Assembly: GCA_964611645.1 (NCBI GenBank)
Contig: CAZTAO010000063.1
Location: 1-25,719, forward strand
DNA length: 25,719 bases
Origin: CAZTAO01 sp964611645
GTDB taxonomy: Bacteria; Armatimonadota; UBA5829
Reading direction: 5' to 3'
Under the pieces are notes generated by a model that saw nothing but the letters and a program-made list of their open reading frames with translations, was not told the DNA's origin and searched no databases. Shown one piece after another: positions 1 to 7,768 of the stretch. The stretch's first letter is position 1; each line of letters begins with the position of its first letter. The position numbers and the translations under genes are program-made.

Positions 1-264
1 GCCAACACCAGTTGGGGCACAGGATATGTTCCCGGAACCGTTGCGACACTCAGCAACAGCCAGGGAAGCATAGACGTGGCGGGATCTGTCGTATCACATC
101 TGGATCCCACTACCACGCGGATCGAGCTGATGGTTACGCCTGCCTGGCCGGCCGCCACCACTCTTGGCGGATGGCTGCAGATGCGAGACGCAGGCGGAGC
201 CCTCAGCGATTGGACACCCGTGACGCCTCAGGCGCCGTTCACTCCGCTGACTGTAGTCCCCTAA
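1..264 (+). CDS. C-terminal end of a secreted repeat-module protein (5' truncated by window edge)
   Basis: The frame is open from base 1 and ends at TAA 262-264, giving 87 residues of the C-terminus of a larger protein. It begins with ANTSWGTGYVPG and continues to LSNSQ, which aligns with the NTSWGTGYAPG...LENSQC core of the repeat modules in the two large minus-strand genes at 7769-13388. Further on, a GGWLQMRDAGGALSDW stretch matches the end of those modules, where a D-x-x-G-x-x-x-x-W pattern recurs. The copy is more diverged: it lacks the Cys of LENSQC and has an extra Pro/Thr-rich tail. The function of the module is unknown. By analogy with its relatives this protein is probably exported. 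A strong terminator follows 36 bases after the stop. The frame and motif match are clear; the size and N-terminus of the protein cannot be seen. Confidence 0.8.
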   Translation, partial: ANTSWGTGYVPGTVATLSNSQGSIDVAGSVVSHLDPTTTRIELMVTPAWPAATTLGGWLQMRDAGGALSDWTPVTPQAPFTPLTVVP

Positions 265-299
265 CGGGCTGGAGACATCCGCTAGTTCAGCGCTAATGT

Positions 300-334
300 G
301 CGGGGCACGGGAGACCGTGCCCCGCTCTTCGTTT
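300..334 (+). terminator. Intrinsic terminator of the left-edge gene
   Basis: A perfect 11-bp GC-rich stem (300-310 with 315-325) closes a GAGA tetraloop and is followed by a T-rich tail (TCTTCGTTT). It ends the left-edge secreted-protein gene. Its tail runs directly into the -35 box of the next promoter. Confidence 0.9.
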
Positions 335-361
335 GACTGAAACTGAGCGTGGGAATAGAAT
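333..361 (+). promoter_or_regulatory. Sigma70-type promoter of the TPR gene
   Basis: TTGACT at 333-338 and TAGAAT at 356-361 are separated by 17 bases. The predicted transcription start is near 368, about 50 bases before the TTG start at 418. The -35 box overlaps the T-tail of the preceding terminator. Confidence 0.65.
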
Positions 362-417
362 GTATCCTGGATAAGCGCGATGGCGCATTCCTTCACAACG
401 ATCTTCGAGGTGTCTAC

Positions 418-3087
418 TTGAAAGAATTCCTTAACACTGTTGTCTTCGCGTGTCTGTGTTTTGTTCTGGTCGCAGCGGGAGAGTCTGCGTTTGCCCAGAC
501 CGGTTCGCCGTTAGACAGCCTCCTCAACCCCAAGCCCGCCGCTCAGGCCCCGCTGGCGTCTTCTGCGCAAGCCGCGTTCCAAAAACGCTTTGAGAACGCC
601 GTAAAGCTGCAGCAGGCCGGGAAGCTGGACGCCGCTATGAGCGAGTATAAGGCCCTGCGAAAGATGGCCCCAAACCATCCAGGCATCATCACGAATATGG
701 GCATTCTCTATGCAGCAAAGAATCAGCTTGGTCCCGCGGAGACCGCGCTTCGCCAGGCAGTCAAGCTCGACGCCAAGAACACCATTGCGATGGAAATGCT
801 GACGCGCGTGCTTATGATGAGGAAGAAGTTCGGCGAGGCCGTGAGCACTGCAAGAAGAATAGTGTCGGCTAACCCTAAGAACCCTCGCGCGCAGGCGCTG
901 TTGGGAGTTGCGGCAATGCAGGCCCGCGACGCCCGGACTGCCGCCAAAGCATTCCAGGCCGTCCTCAGCATTAACCCCAAGGACGAGAACGCGCGCCTGA
1001 ACCTCTCTCAGGCGTATGCTGGGATGAATGACTTCCCCAAGGCCCTGGCGACCCTGAAGCAGGTGATGGCGAAGGGCAGCAATCCTCAATTGGAGATGGC
1101 TGCCGGTTATCTGTCCGAGAGAGCCGGCGATAAGCGGGGAGCCATCCGATACTACTCATCGGCTGCGGACGAGAAGGTATACAGGACCCCGGCGCTGCTC
1201 AGTGTCGCGCGGGTGCAGTCTTCACTTGGCGAAGAGGACAAAAGCGCGGAAACATTCATCAAGATTCTCGACACAGACCCGACCAACTACGATGCCAACG
1301 TAAACCTCGGCAGATACTATTTCATGAAGGACAAGGCCGCCGGAGCCCAGCAATACCTCAAAGCGGCGCTGAAGGCCAGACCGGACAACCCAATGGTCAA
1401 CGTCCTTATGAGCCTCACTCTTGGAAGGCTGAACAAGCCAGTGGAGGCGGAGGCCGCTGCCCGCAAGGCTCTGAAGGCCAGCCCCAACGACAGGAGCGCG
1501 ATGGAAGCGCTGGGATCTTCCTTGGAGGCGCAACGCAAGCTGGACGATGCTCTGAAAGTCTATACAGGCTGGGAGAAGCAGCTTCCCAAGGACTTCCTGC
1601 CCAACTACAAGAAGGCCCTTGCGTATTCAAGAAAGGGAGACCAGAAGAACTCCCGAGCGCAGTTCAAGCTGGCCCACGATAAGTCCCCGAAGAACTTCGA
1701 TGTGCTGTTGGCTTATGCGGGGGCAGTGAAGGGCCAGGATGACTACGCCAACGCCGCGATCCTATTTCGCAGAGCGCTTCTGCTCAAGCCCAACGACCTC
1801 GGCACCACGGTAGGGCTGTCCGACAGTCTCTTCGGCCTCAACAAGAAGGATGAGGCAGTGAGTGTGCTCAAGGAACTGGTAGTCAAGCAGCCCAAGAACC
1901 CCGATGCCTACAGCGCGTTGGCCTCGATGTATGAGAAGCAGACGCTGCCGAAGCAGGCCCTGGAGCAGTATCAGCGGATTCTGACCTTTGCTCCAAAAGA
2001 CCAGAATGCGCTGCAATCCATCGCCAGGATGCAGGAGAAGAGCGGGAATTTCACCGCGTCTGCCGACGCCTATCGCAAACTGCGAGACGCCTATCCCGAA
2101 GATAGAAGCTACACATACTATGCCTCACAGGTCATCAACATGACCGACAAGGCGGGCAAGCCGGACGATGCCATTGCCGAAGCCAGGAAGCTGGTGGAGT
2201 CGAAGCCGAAGGAAGCCTCGTTCCGCAACCAGTTGGCGGACCTGTTGACCAAGAAGAAGGACTACGACGGCGCGATCGCGCAGGTCGAGGAACTGACCAA
2301 ATCCGACGATGTGAAGACCAGGACAAACGCGTATGCCAAGATCGGCGGCATACTCGAAGAGCAGGCAAAGCTCCCCGAGGGCAAGTTCGACCCCTCCAAG
2401 ATAGAGCTGGCCATCGCATCATACAAAAAGGCCATCGACGCCTCGCCAAGCAGCACCCCCACCCTGAAGGCCCTGCAGAGGATATATGCGGACCAGAAGA
2501 AGCAAGGGGAGTATCAGACTTACCTGAAGGACCTGGTAGAGTCCGGCAAGCCCGAAGTGCCATACGGGTTCTACTACGAGGCTATGAAAGGTGACGGCAA
2601 GCCTGATGAGGCTGTGAAAGTGCTCGAGGCTATCCAGAAGAAGCCCAACAACGACAACACCCTGGCGTACGCTCTTGGCACGGCCTACGGCAACGCCGGT
2701 GAGCATCAGAAGGCCCTGGATCAGTTCAACCGCCTCATCGCCAAGAATGCGAAGGATACTTCCGCTCTCAGGGCTGCGGCCAAAACATACAACAGCATGG
2801 GCGAGAAGGACAAAGCCATTGAGACGTGGCGAAAGGCGTATGATTCGTTCAACTGGGACCCCAGCCCACTGAAGGAGATCGGGGACATTTACGATTCGCA
2901 GGGGAAGAAGGCCGAGGCGATCAAGACATACGAGGAGTACTTGAAGCAGTGGCAAGACGACCCTGCGACAAAGAAGAGACTTGAAGACTTGAAGAACCCC
3001 AAGCCGGCAGTAGCGCCAACAGCTCCGGCAACACCGGTCGCGCCGGCAATTCCCGCGACGCCCACGACACCGGAACCGCCGAAATAG
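418..3087 (+). CDS. Secreted tetratricopeptide-repeat (TPR) protein
   Basis: An 889-residue protein. I chose TTG 418 because GAGGTG (407-412) lies 5 bases upstream and the resulting N-terminus (MKEFLNTVVFACLCFVLVAA...AFA) is a clean signal peptide with cleavage near residue 26; the longer ATG reading at 349 would place 23 residues ahead of it. From about residue 50 to 860 the protein is almost entirely TPR-like helical pairs of about 34 residues, with recurring A-x-x-x-Y/F and P-x-N/D-x-x-A patterns; I estimate more than 20. The last ~30 residues are a Pro/Ala/Thr-rich tail, likely disordered. TPR arrays mediate protein-protein contacts, so an extracytoplasmic scaffold is plausible, for example in envelope assembly or polysaccharide export. 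The partner and exact role cannot be read from sequence. Confidence 0.9.
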   Translation: MKEFLNTVVFACLCFVLVAAGESAFAQTGSPLDSLLNPKPAAQAPLASSAQAAFQKRFENAVKLQQAGKLDAAMSEYKALRKMAPNHPGIITNMGILYAAKNQLGPAETALRQAVKLDAKNTIAMEMLTRVLMMRKKFGEAVSTARRIVSANPKNPRAQALLGVAAMQARDARTAAKAFQAVLSINPKDENARLNLSQAYAGMNDFPKALATLKQVMAKGSNPQLEMAAGYLSERAGDKRGAIRYYSSAADEKVYRTPALLSVARVQSSLGEEDKSAETFIKILDTDPTNYDANVNLGRYYFMKDKAAGAQQYLKAALKARPDNPMVNVLMSLTLGRLNKPVEAEAAARKALKASPNDRSAMEALGSSLEAQRKLDDALKVYTGWEKQLPKDFLPNYKKALAYSRKGDQKNSRAQFKLAHDKSPKNFDVLLAYAGAVKGQDDYANAAILFRRALLLKPNDLGTTVGLSDSLFGLNKKDEAVSVLKELVVKQPKNPDAYSALASMYEKQTLPKQALEQYQRILTFAPKDQNALQSIARMQEKSGNFTASADAYRKLRDAYPEDRSYTYYASQVINMTDKAGKPDDAIAEARKLVESKPKEASFRNQLADLLTKKKDYDGAIAQVEELTKSDDVKTRTNAYAKIGGILEEQAKLPEGKFDPSKIELAIASYKKAIDASPSSTPTLKALQRIYADQKKQGEYQTYLKDLVESGKPEVPYGFYYEAMKGDGKPDEAVKVLEAIQKKPNNDNTLAYALGTAYGNAGEHQKALDQFNRLIAKNAKDTSALRAAAKTYNSMGEKDKAIETWRKAYDSFNWDPSPLKEIGDIYDSQGKKAEAIKTYEEYLKQWQDDPATKKRLEDLKNPKPAVAPTAPATPVAPAIPATPTTPEPPK

Positions 3088-3122
3088 TTCTGCATTGGAA
3101 CGCTGAAAGAACCTCTCCCTAG

Positions 3123-3144
3123 CCCTCCCCGTGCGCGGGGAGGG
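3123..3144. repeat. Palindromic intergenic element, CTCTCCC family (copy 1)
   Basis: A 9-bp perfect stem (3123-3131 with 3136-3144) closes a TGCG loop and is preceded by CCTCTCCCTAG. It belongs to the same style of C-rich/G-rich palindrome as 5163-5238 and 6208-6242. It may act as a terminator or processing site between the TPR and glycosidase genes. Confidence 0.6.
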
Positions 3145-3196
3145 AATTGGGGACTCCTGTGTTGCGGTACGCGAACTGCTCTGTTTTGAGGTGAAT

Positions 3197-5152
3197 ATGG
3201 TGACGCCAAAGAGATCGATACACTTCGACTTTCATACGATGCCGGGGATAGCCGAGATTGGGAACAGGTTCGACGCGGAAACTTTCGCGGGGACGCTGGC
3301 CGATATGAAAGTTGATTACATCAACTTCTTCGCCAAGTGCAACGTCGGCTACACATACTACCCCAGCGAGGTCGGCGTGAACTACCCTGGACTGAGCGTG
3401 GATATGCTCGGAGGGGTTGTTGACGCCTGCCACAAGCGCGGGATCGGGGTGTCGGCATACATCAACAGCGGCCTGGACCACGAGCAGTTCATCCGCCATC
3501 GAGACTGGTGCCGGATCAACGCCCAAGGCCAGATATTCGAGACCGACAAACTCGGCGACTTCTTCAGAATGGGGTGCATGTTCACACCCTACCGGCAGTA
3601 TCTGCTGGCGCTGGTGGATGAGGTGCTGGAGAAGTACCCTGTTGACGGGCTGTTTCTGGACTGCCTGCTCGCCACCCCCTGCTACGGGTCCGAGTGTATC
3701 GAGGGAATGCAGAAACTTGGCATCGACACCTCGGACAACGAGGCGGTCACGGAGTATGCGCGGCGTGGAATCTACGAGTTTCTGGATGATGTCGAGGCTA
3801 TAGTCCGCAGGCGAGGCAGAGACATCCGCCTCTTCTACAACGGCGTGTCATACAAGCGTCAGCCCGGATGGCTGGAGATGGAAGTACTCCCGACCGGCGG
3901 ATGGGGATACGATTTCCTGCCGACCGCTATCCGCTACTCCAGGACTCTCAATAAGGGTTACCTGCTGCAGACCGCGCGTTTCCACAAGAGCTGGGGCGAC
4001 TTCGGCGGAATCCGACCGGAGCACTCCCTGCTCAATGACTGCTACACAGGCATCGCACACGGCGCGGGAGTCGGGATAGGAGACCATCTGCATCCCTCCG
4101 GCGAGATCACCCCGCAGGTTGCGCGACTGGTCAAGTCGGTTTTCGATAAGACCTCCGCGCTGGACCCGTGGACGGAGAATGCGCGAGCGGTTACCGAAAT
4201 AGCGGTTGTGGAACCCGGAATGCACCGGTTCCAGGAAATGTTCGCTCCTCGCAAGGACGCGATGACTCCCTCCGTGAGAGGGGCATCGAGAATGCTGTCG
4301 GAACTCAAGGCGCAGTTCGACGTGTGCGACTCGGAGTCGGACCTGTCGGGCTACTCTTTGCTGGTCCTGCCGGACCACGTTGAGATGGACCCGCTTCTTG
4401 AGGGCAAGATTCAGGCGCACATTGCCAAAGGCGGGGCTGTGCTGAGTTCGGGATGGTCGTGCGTGGATGTGAGTTTCGGCCGTTTCGTATTCGACGCTTA
4501 CAAAGCCTCCTATCTTGGCGACGAGGAGTTCGGGACGTCATTCTTCTCGGAAGACCCGTCACTTTCCCCGCTCAGCATCTACGACAGCGGCATCAAAATG
4601 ACCGCGGGCGCGGGGTGCGAGGTGTTGGCGCAGGTTCACGACGCCTACTTTGACCTGGGTAAGTGGGACGGAATTCACCGCTACGCCTACTCTCCCCCAA
4701 GATTGGCTCCATCCGACAGAGCGGCCGCGATCCGATGCGGGAATGTCTCACACATCGCTTTCCCTGTCTTCGAGGGCTATTTCAGACACGCGCCTGCCCA
4801 CTACAAGGCGCTGGTGAAGCAATGCCTGGACCTGCAGCTTCCCCAGCCTCTCGTGCGGGCAGATGGGTTCCCTAGCTTCGGACAGATAACTGTCACCGCC
4901 ATCAAGGAAGGGCTGGTTACTCACCTGCTGGCATACGCCCCCGAACAACGCGGGGCGAGCGCGCAGGTGGTGGAAGAGCCTATCACGGTGTGTGACGCAA
5001 AGGTCGCCGTACGGGTGGATGGCAGACGCGTAGCGAAGGCCTACACTGCTCCGGACCGCCGGGAAGTGGAGTTTTCGGTGAACTGTGGGTATATAGAGCT
5101 AAGCATCCCCAGGATGTCGGGCTACGCGGCAGTGGTGTTGGAGTGGGAGTAG
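3197..5152 (+). CDS. GHL6-like glycoside hydrolase with glutamine-amidotransferase-like domain
   Basis: A 651-residue protein. ATG 3197 is favoured because AGG/GAGGTG (3188-3193) sits just upstream and the protein then starts directly at the barrel; the frame is open back to 3131 but without a ribosome binding site. Residues ~8-330 resemble the GHL6 / alpha-L-fucosidase-like TIM barrel: an early HFDFH strand, ADMKVDYINFFAKC, and VDGLFLD (149-155), where an acidic residue at a strand end is typical of the active site. Residues ~370-480 look like the class I GATase-like fold of beta-galactosidase trimerisation domains (LLVLPDHVEMD, GGAVLSSG). The C-terminus is beta-rich. No signal peptide is seen, so it is probably cytoplasmic. 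Substrate is unknown; GHL6 is a sequence-defined family and I do not assign a reaction. Confidence 0.8.
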   Translation: MVTPKRSIHFDFHTMPGIAEIGNRFDAETFAGTLADMKVDYINFFAKCNVGYTYYPSEVGVNYPGLSVDMLGGVVDACHKRGIGVSAYINSGLDHEQFIRHRDWCRINAQGQIFETDKLGDFFRMGCMFTPYRQYLLALVDEVLEKYPVDGLFLDCLLATPCYGSECIEGMQKLGIDTSDNEAVTEYARRGIYEFLDDVEAIVRRRGRDIRLFYNGVSYKRQPGWLEMEVLPTGGWGYDFLPTAIRYSRTLNKGYLLQTARFHKSWGDFGGIRPEHSLLNDCYTGIAHGAGVGIGDHLHPSGEITPQVARLVKSVFDKTSALDPWTENARAVTEIAVVEPGMHRFQEMFAPRKDAMTPSVRGASRMLSELKAQFDVCDSESDLSGYSLLVLPDHVEMDPLLEGKIQAHIAKGGAVLSSGWSCVDVSFGRFVFDAYKASYLGDEEFGTSFFSEDPSLSPLSIYDSGIKMTAGAGCEVLAQVHDAYFDLGKWDGIHRYAYSPPRLAPSDRAAAIRCGNVSHIAFPVFEGYFRHAPAHYKALVKQCLDLQLPQPLVRADGFPSFGQITVTAIKEGLVTHLLAYAPEQRGASAQVVEEPITVCDAKVAVRVDGRRVAKAYTAPDRREVEFSVNCGYIELSIPRMSGYAAVVLEWE

Positions 5153-5162
5153 CACAAGCTTA

Positions 5163-5238
5163 CCCCCTCTCCCCCGCCTCCGGGGAGAGGCGTTGCCCGG
5201 AAGCAGACCCTAGCGAAGCGGGGCTGAGGTGAGGGGAA
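5163..5238. repeat. Palindromic intergenic element, CTCTCCC family (copy 2)
   Basis: An outer inverted pair (CCCCTC near 5164 and GAGGGG near 5238) encloses an inner hairpin in which CTCTCCCC pairs with GGGGAGAG across a short loop. It follows the glycosidase stop and precedes the L25 promoter. Similar C-rich/G-rich palindromes lie at 3123-3144 and 6208-6242. Confidence 0.6.
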
Positions 5239-5298
5239 CAGACAAGCCTTGCGAGACAGCGCTTTCCAAGACTGCGCTCTCTCATCCAGACACTGAAC

Positions 5299-5328
5299 TT
5301 GACTTCGGGGGCCGAAAATGGCTATAAT
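5299..5328 (+). promoter_or_regulatory. Sigma70-type promoter of the L25 gene
   Basis: TTGACT at 5299-5304 and a perfect TATAAT at 5323-5328 are separated by 18 bases. The transcription start is expected near 5335, leaving a short leader of about 25 bases. Confidence 0.8.
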
Positions 5329-5360
5329 GGCATCTGCGTTTGACGGAGGGAACCCCATAA

Positions 5361-6011
5361 ATGGAAACGGTTAAAATCACTGCGAAATACCGCTCAGATA
5401 TGAGCAAGAGCCATGTGAAGGAAATCCGCCGGAACGGTTGGGTAACAGCCAGCCTCTTCGGTCACACTGAGCAGCCCATATCGCTTGAGATAGACCTCGA
5501 AGACTTGGCAAGAAGGATCAAGACCACCGAGACCGGCGCAAAGTCGATCCTGGAAATCAAGATAGACGGCGGCCCCAAGGATACTGGGGGACCTGCGGTT
5601 ATCAAGAACTTCGACCGCCACGCTCTCACCAGGAAAATACTTGATCTTCAGTTGCAGCGCGTATATATGAAGGAACTCATCAACGTAGGCGTTCCGGTGC
5701 GCGCGATTGGCGAGGCTCCGGGAGTCAAGGATGGCGGCATTCTTGAGGAAGTCACCAACGAACTCCATATCCGCTGCCTCCCTGGCACAATCCCTGCCCA
5801 CTTCGACGTCGACATCTCGGACCTGCAGTTCATGGGCCACATTCGAGTATCGGATGTTCCGCTCCCTGAAGGCGTCGAGATCCTGACTGACGCTGACACC
5901 ATTGTCTTCACTTGCGTGCCACCGCACGTGACGAAGCAGTCCCCGGCGGAGGAAGCTGCAGAAGCCGCAACAGCAGCGGCAGCAGCAACGGCCGCTGAAT
6001 CCGCAGCGTAG
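5361..6011 (+). CDS. rplY: 50S ribosomal protein L25 / general stress protein CTC
   Basis: A 216-residue protein of the long, CTC-type L25 family, which binds 5S rRNA in the large ribosomal subunit. The N-terminal ~95 residues match the L25 beta-barrel (K-x-x-V-K-E-I-R-R-x-G near residues 18-26 and a FGHTEQP strand). Residues ~100-190 match the CTC extension, including GVPVRAIGEAPGVKDGG, ITNELHIRCLPGTIP-like sequence and VSDVPLPEGVEIL. The tail is a low-complexity Ala/Glu stretch, common in long L25 proteins. GGAGGG at 5345-5350 lies 10 bases before the ATG. The gene has its own strong promoter and terminator, so it is a single-gene unit. In many bacteria L25 sits next to pth or prs; neither is present here. 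Confidence 0.95.
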   Translation: METVKITAKYRSDMSKSHVKEIRRNGWVTASLFGHTEQPISLEIDLEDLARRIKTTETGAKSILEIKIDGGPKDTGGPAVIKNFDRHALTRKILDLQLQRVYMKELINVGVPVRAIGEAPGVKDGGILEEVTNELHIRCLPGTIPAHFDVDISDLQFMGHIRVSDVPLPEGVEILTDADTIVFTCVPPHVTKQSPAEEAAEAATAAAAATAAESAA

Positions 6012-6035
6012 TATTTCCTGCTCAATCCTGTAATC

Positions 6036-6068
6036 AACGGCGGAAGCACTTGCCTCCGCCGTTTTCGT
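6036..6068 (+). terminator. Intrinsic terminator of the L25 gene
   Basis: A 9-bp stem (AACGGCGGA at 6036-6044 with TCCGCCGTT at 6055-6063) is followed by TTTTCGTTGT. It lies 24 bases after the L25 stop codon. Confidence 0.9.
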
Positions 6069-6098
6069 TGTACGTGTCTGTCGGAAGCGTTTGTGAAA

Positions 6099-6128
6099 AG
6101 GGACACAGCCAGTGTTGGCTGTGTCCCT
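6099..6128. repeat. Perfect 13-bp palindrome with GTGT loop
   Basis: AGGGACACAGCCA (6099-6111) and its exact complement (6116-6128) flank a GTGT tetraloop. It lies between the convergent L25 and glutamate dehydrogenase genes. It could back up termination in both directions, but no clean T-run follows, so it may instead be a dispersed palindromic repeat. Confidence 0.75.
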
Positions 6129-6207
6129 ACGTCTTTCTACGTTTGCCGGGGCTATCTACTTGGGAAACGGCGCAGATTGATGAGCATTCCCTCTGACTTA
6201 CGTCTCG

Positions 6208-6242
6208 CCCTCACCCTGCAATCTCTCCCAGGAGAGGGTGAT
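6208..6242. repeat. Palindromic intergenic element, CTCTCCC family (copy 3)
   Basis: CACCCT (6212-6217) pairs with AGGGTG (6235-6240) around an inner CTCTCC-CA-GGAGAG hairpin (6223-6236). It abuts the glutamate dehydrogenase stop codon on the minus strand and could terminate that gene. It resembles the palindromes at 3123-3144 and 5163-5238. Confidence 0.6.
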
Positions 6243-7505
6243 TTACACCCAGCCTCTGAGGCTCATCGCTTCGGCGACTCGGCTTATGCTTACTATGTAT
6301 GCGGCAGTCCGCATATCCGTTTCGTATTTCAGTGAAGCGGCCAGCACTTCTGCGAATGCAGTGGTCATCTTCTTGTCCAGCTTCAAGTGCACATCCGGCT
6401 CCTCCCAGTAGTAGTTGCTCACGTTCTGCACCCACTCGAAGTATGAGACCGTGACTCCGCCGGCGTTGGCGAGGAAGTCAGGGATGACAAACACGCCGTT
6501 GGCAAAGAGAATCTCATCTGCCTCGGGGATGGTGGGGCCGTTCGCGAGTTCGCAGATTATCTTCGCGCGCACCTTGCCGGCGTTCTTCTCGGTTATCACG
6601 CTCTCCAGAGCGGCCGGAACAAGCACGTCTACCGGCAGCTCAAGGATGGATTCATTGGTGATAGGTTTGGTTCCGGGGAAACCCGCCACCGAGCCGGTCT
6701 TGTTCTTGTGGGCAAGCAGGGCATTGGGGTCAATGCCATCCTCGCTGTAGATTGCGCCCTTGGTATCTGACACCGCTACTATCTTGCAGCCCAGAAGTTC
6801 CGGGAACAGCGACGCGGCAAACTGGCCGGCGTTGCCGTAGCCCTGGATGGCAACGGTGCTCTTGGTGAGGTCGATTCCCAGGTGCTTCGCGGCGTCACGA
6901 ACGGTGTAGGCGCCACCACGGGCGGTGGCGTCTCCCCTACCCTCTGAACCACCCAATGCGAGCGGCTTGCCTGTTATGACCCCGAAGCTGTTGTAGCCGG
7001 TGATTTTGGAGAACTCGTCCATCATCCACGCCATTATCTGAGGGGTGGTGTAGACGTCGGGAGCGGGGATGTCTTTCTCAGGACCAAGGAGGCGTCCCAC
7101 TGCGTCTATGTAGCCTCTGCTCAGTCTTTCCAACTCCATGCTGGACATCCTTTTGGGGTCACAGATCACCCCACCCTTGCCGCCGCCCATCGGAATGTCC
7201 ACAACGGCGCATTTCCAGGTCATCCAGGCTGCCAGCGCGCGAACCGTATCTATGGTTTCTTCCGGGTGGAACCGGATTCCGCCCTTGTTGGGACCGCGGG
7301 CATCGTTGTACTGGACCCTGAATGCTTTGAACACCGTCACCGTCCCGTCGTCCATCTTGACCGGCAGAGACACGTGAAGCTCTCTCATCGGCTCTCGCAG
7401 AATGGCGTGAATGGACGGATCCATGTTCATTTTCTTCGCGGCTTTGTCTAGCTGCTCCTGGGCAATGGCAAATGGATTGGGCTTTCCGTTAGGGTTATCG
7501 CACAT
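6243..7505 (-). CDS. gdhA: Glutamate dehydrogenase (Glu/Leu/Phe/Val dehydrogenase family)
   Basis: A 420-residue enzyme that interconverts glutamate with 2-oxoglutarate and ammonium. The start is ATG 7505 (MCDNPNG...), because AAAGGTG lies 5 bases upstream; the frame extends to 7559 but with an unlikely leader. The N-terminal domain has the substrate region GPNKGGIRFHP and the catalytic-lysine motif PMGGGKGGV (K110). The C-terminal Rossmann domain carries IQGYGNAGQFAA for the cofactor, and FLANAGGVTVSYFEW is the conserved late motif. The length is usual for hexameric bacterial/archaeal GDHs of the GudB/RocG type. Those are often NAD-dependent and catabolic, but the cofactor is not proved by sequence alone. 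It is monocistronic, with its own promoter and a hairpin in its leader. Confidence 0.95.
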   Translation of the reverse strand: MCDNPNGKPNPFAIAQEQLDKAAKKMNMDPSIHAILREPMRELHVSLPVKMDDGTVTVFKAFRVQYNDARGPNKGGIRFHPEETIDTVRALAAWMTWKCAVVDIPMGGGKGGVICDPKRMSSMELERLSRGYIDAVGRLLGPEKDIPAPDVYTTPQIMAWMMDEFSKITGYNSFGVITGKPLALGGSEGRGDATARGGAYTVRDAAKHLGIDLTKSTVAIQGYGNAGQFAASLFPELLGCKIVAVSDTKGAIYSEDGIDPNALLAHKNKTGSVAGFPGTKPITNESILELPVDVLVPAALESVITEKNAGKVRAKIICELANGPTIPEADEILFANGVFVIPDFLANAGGVTVSYFEWVQNVSNYYWEEPDVHLKLDKKMTTAFAEVLAASLKYETDMRTAAYIVSISRVAEAMSLRGWV

Positions 7506-7546
7506 GATTGCACCTTTCAAGACGCAAACGCCGAACCCCGTACACC

Positions 7547-7579
7547 AAAAAGCCCCCACTCATGTCTTTGAGCGGAGGC
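7547..7579 (-). terminator. Terminator-like hairpin in the glutamate dehydrogenase leader (possible attenuator)
   Basis: Read on the minus strand, GCCTCCGCTC (7579-7570) pairs with GAGTGGGGGC (7561-7552), with two G-U wobbles, across an 8-base loop. TTTTT (7551-7547) follows at once. It lies between the predicted promoter (7625-7653) and the start codon (7505). An upstream GGCAT..ATGCC segment overlaps the 5' arm and could form a competing hairpin. Confidence 0.5.
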
Positions 7580-7624
7580 ATCAATGCCCGGATATGTCGG
7601 CGACTTCAGCGTCGTACTGTGATT

Positions 7625-7653
7625 ATTCTAGCGGAAGCGCCCACGTTTGTCAA
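7625..7653 (-). promoter_or_regulatory. Sigma70-type promoter of the glutamate dehydrogenase gene
   Basis: On the minus strand a perfect TTGACA (7653-7648) and TAGAAT (7630-7625) are separated by 17 bases. The predicted start near 7618 gives a leader of about 113 bases, long enough for regulation. Confidence 0.75.
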
Positions 7654-7708
7654 AGAAGCTCAGAAGCTTACGCGCCGAAGAGTTAGGGGAGCCGATCAGA
7701 GACGCGTC

Positions 7709-7740
7709 GCCGCCGCCAGCGAACTATGCCTGGCGGCGGC
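7709..7740. terminator. GC-rich hairpin downstream of the metalloprotease-like gene
   Basis: A perfect 11-bp stem (GCCGCCGCCAG at 7709-7719 with its complement at 7730-7740) closes a 10-base loop. It lies 29 bases past the stop of the minus-strand gene at 7769. There is no T-run on either strand, so it may be a stabilising 3' hairpin rather than a classic terminator. Confidence 0.55.
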
Positions 7741-7768
7741 TAACACCTGATCTCGCGACACAGCCACC

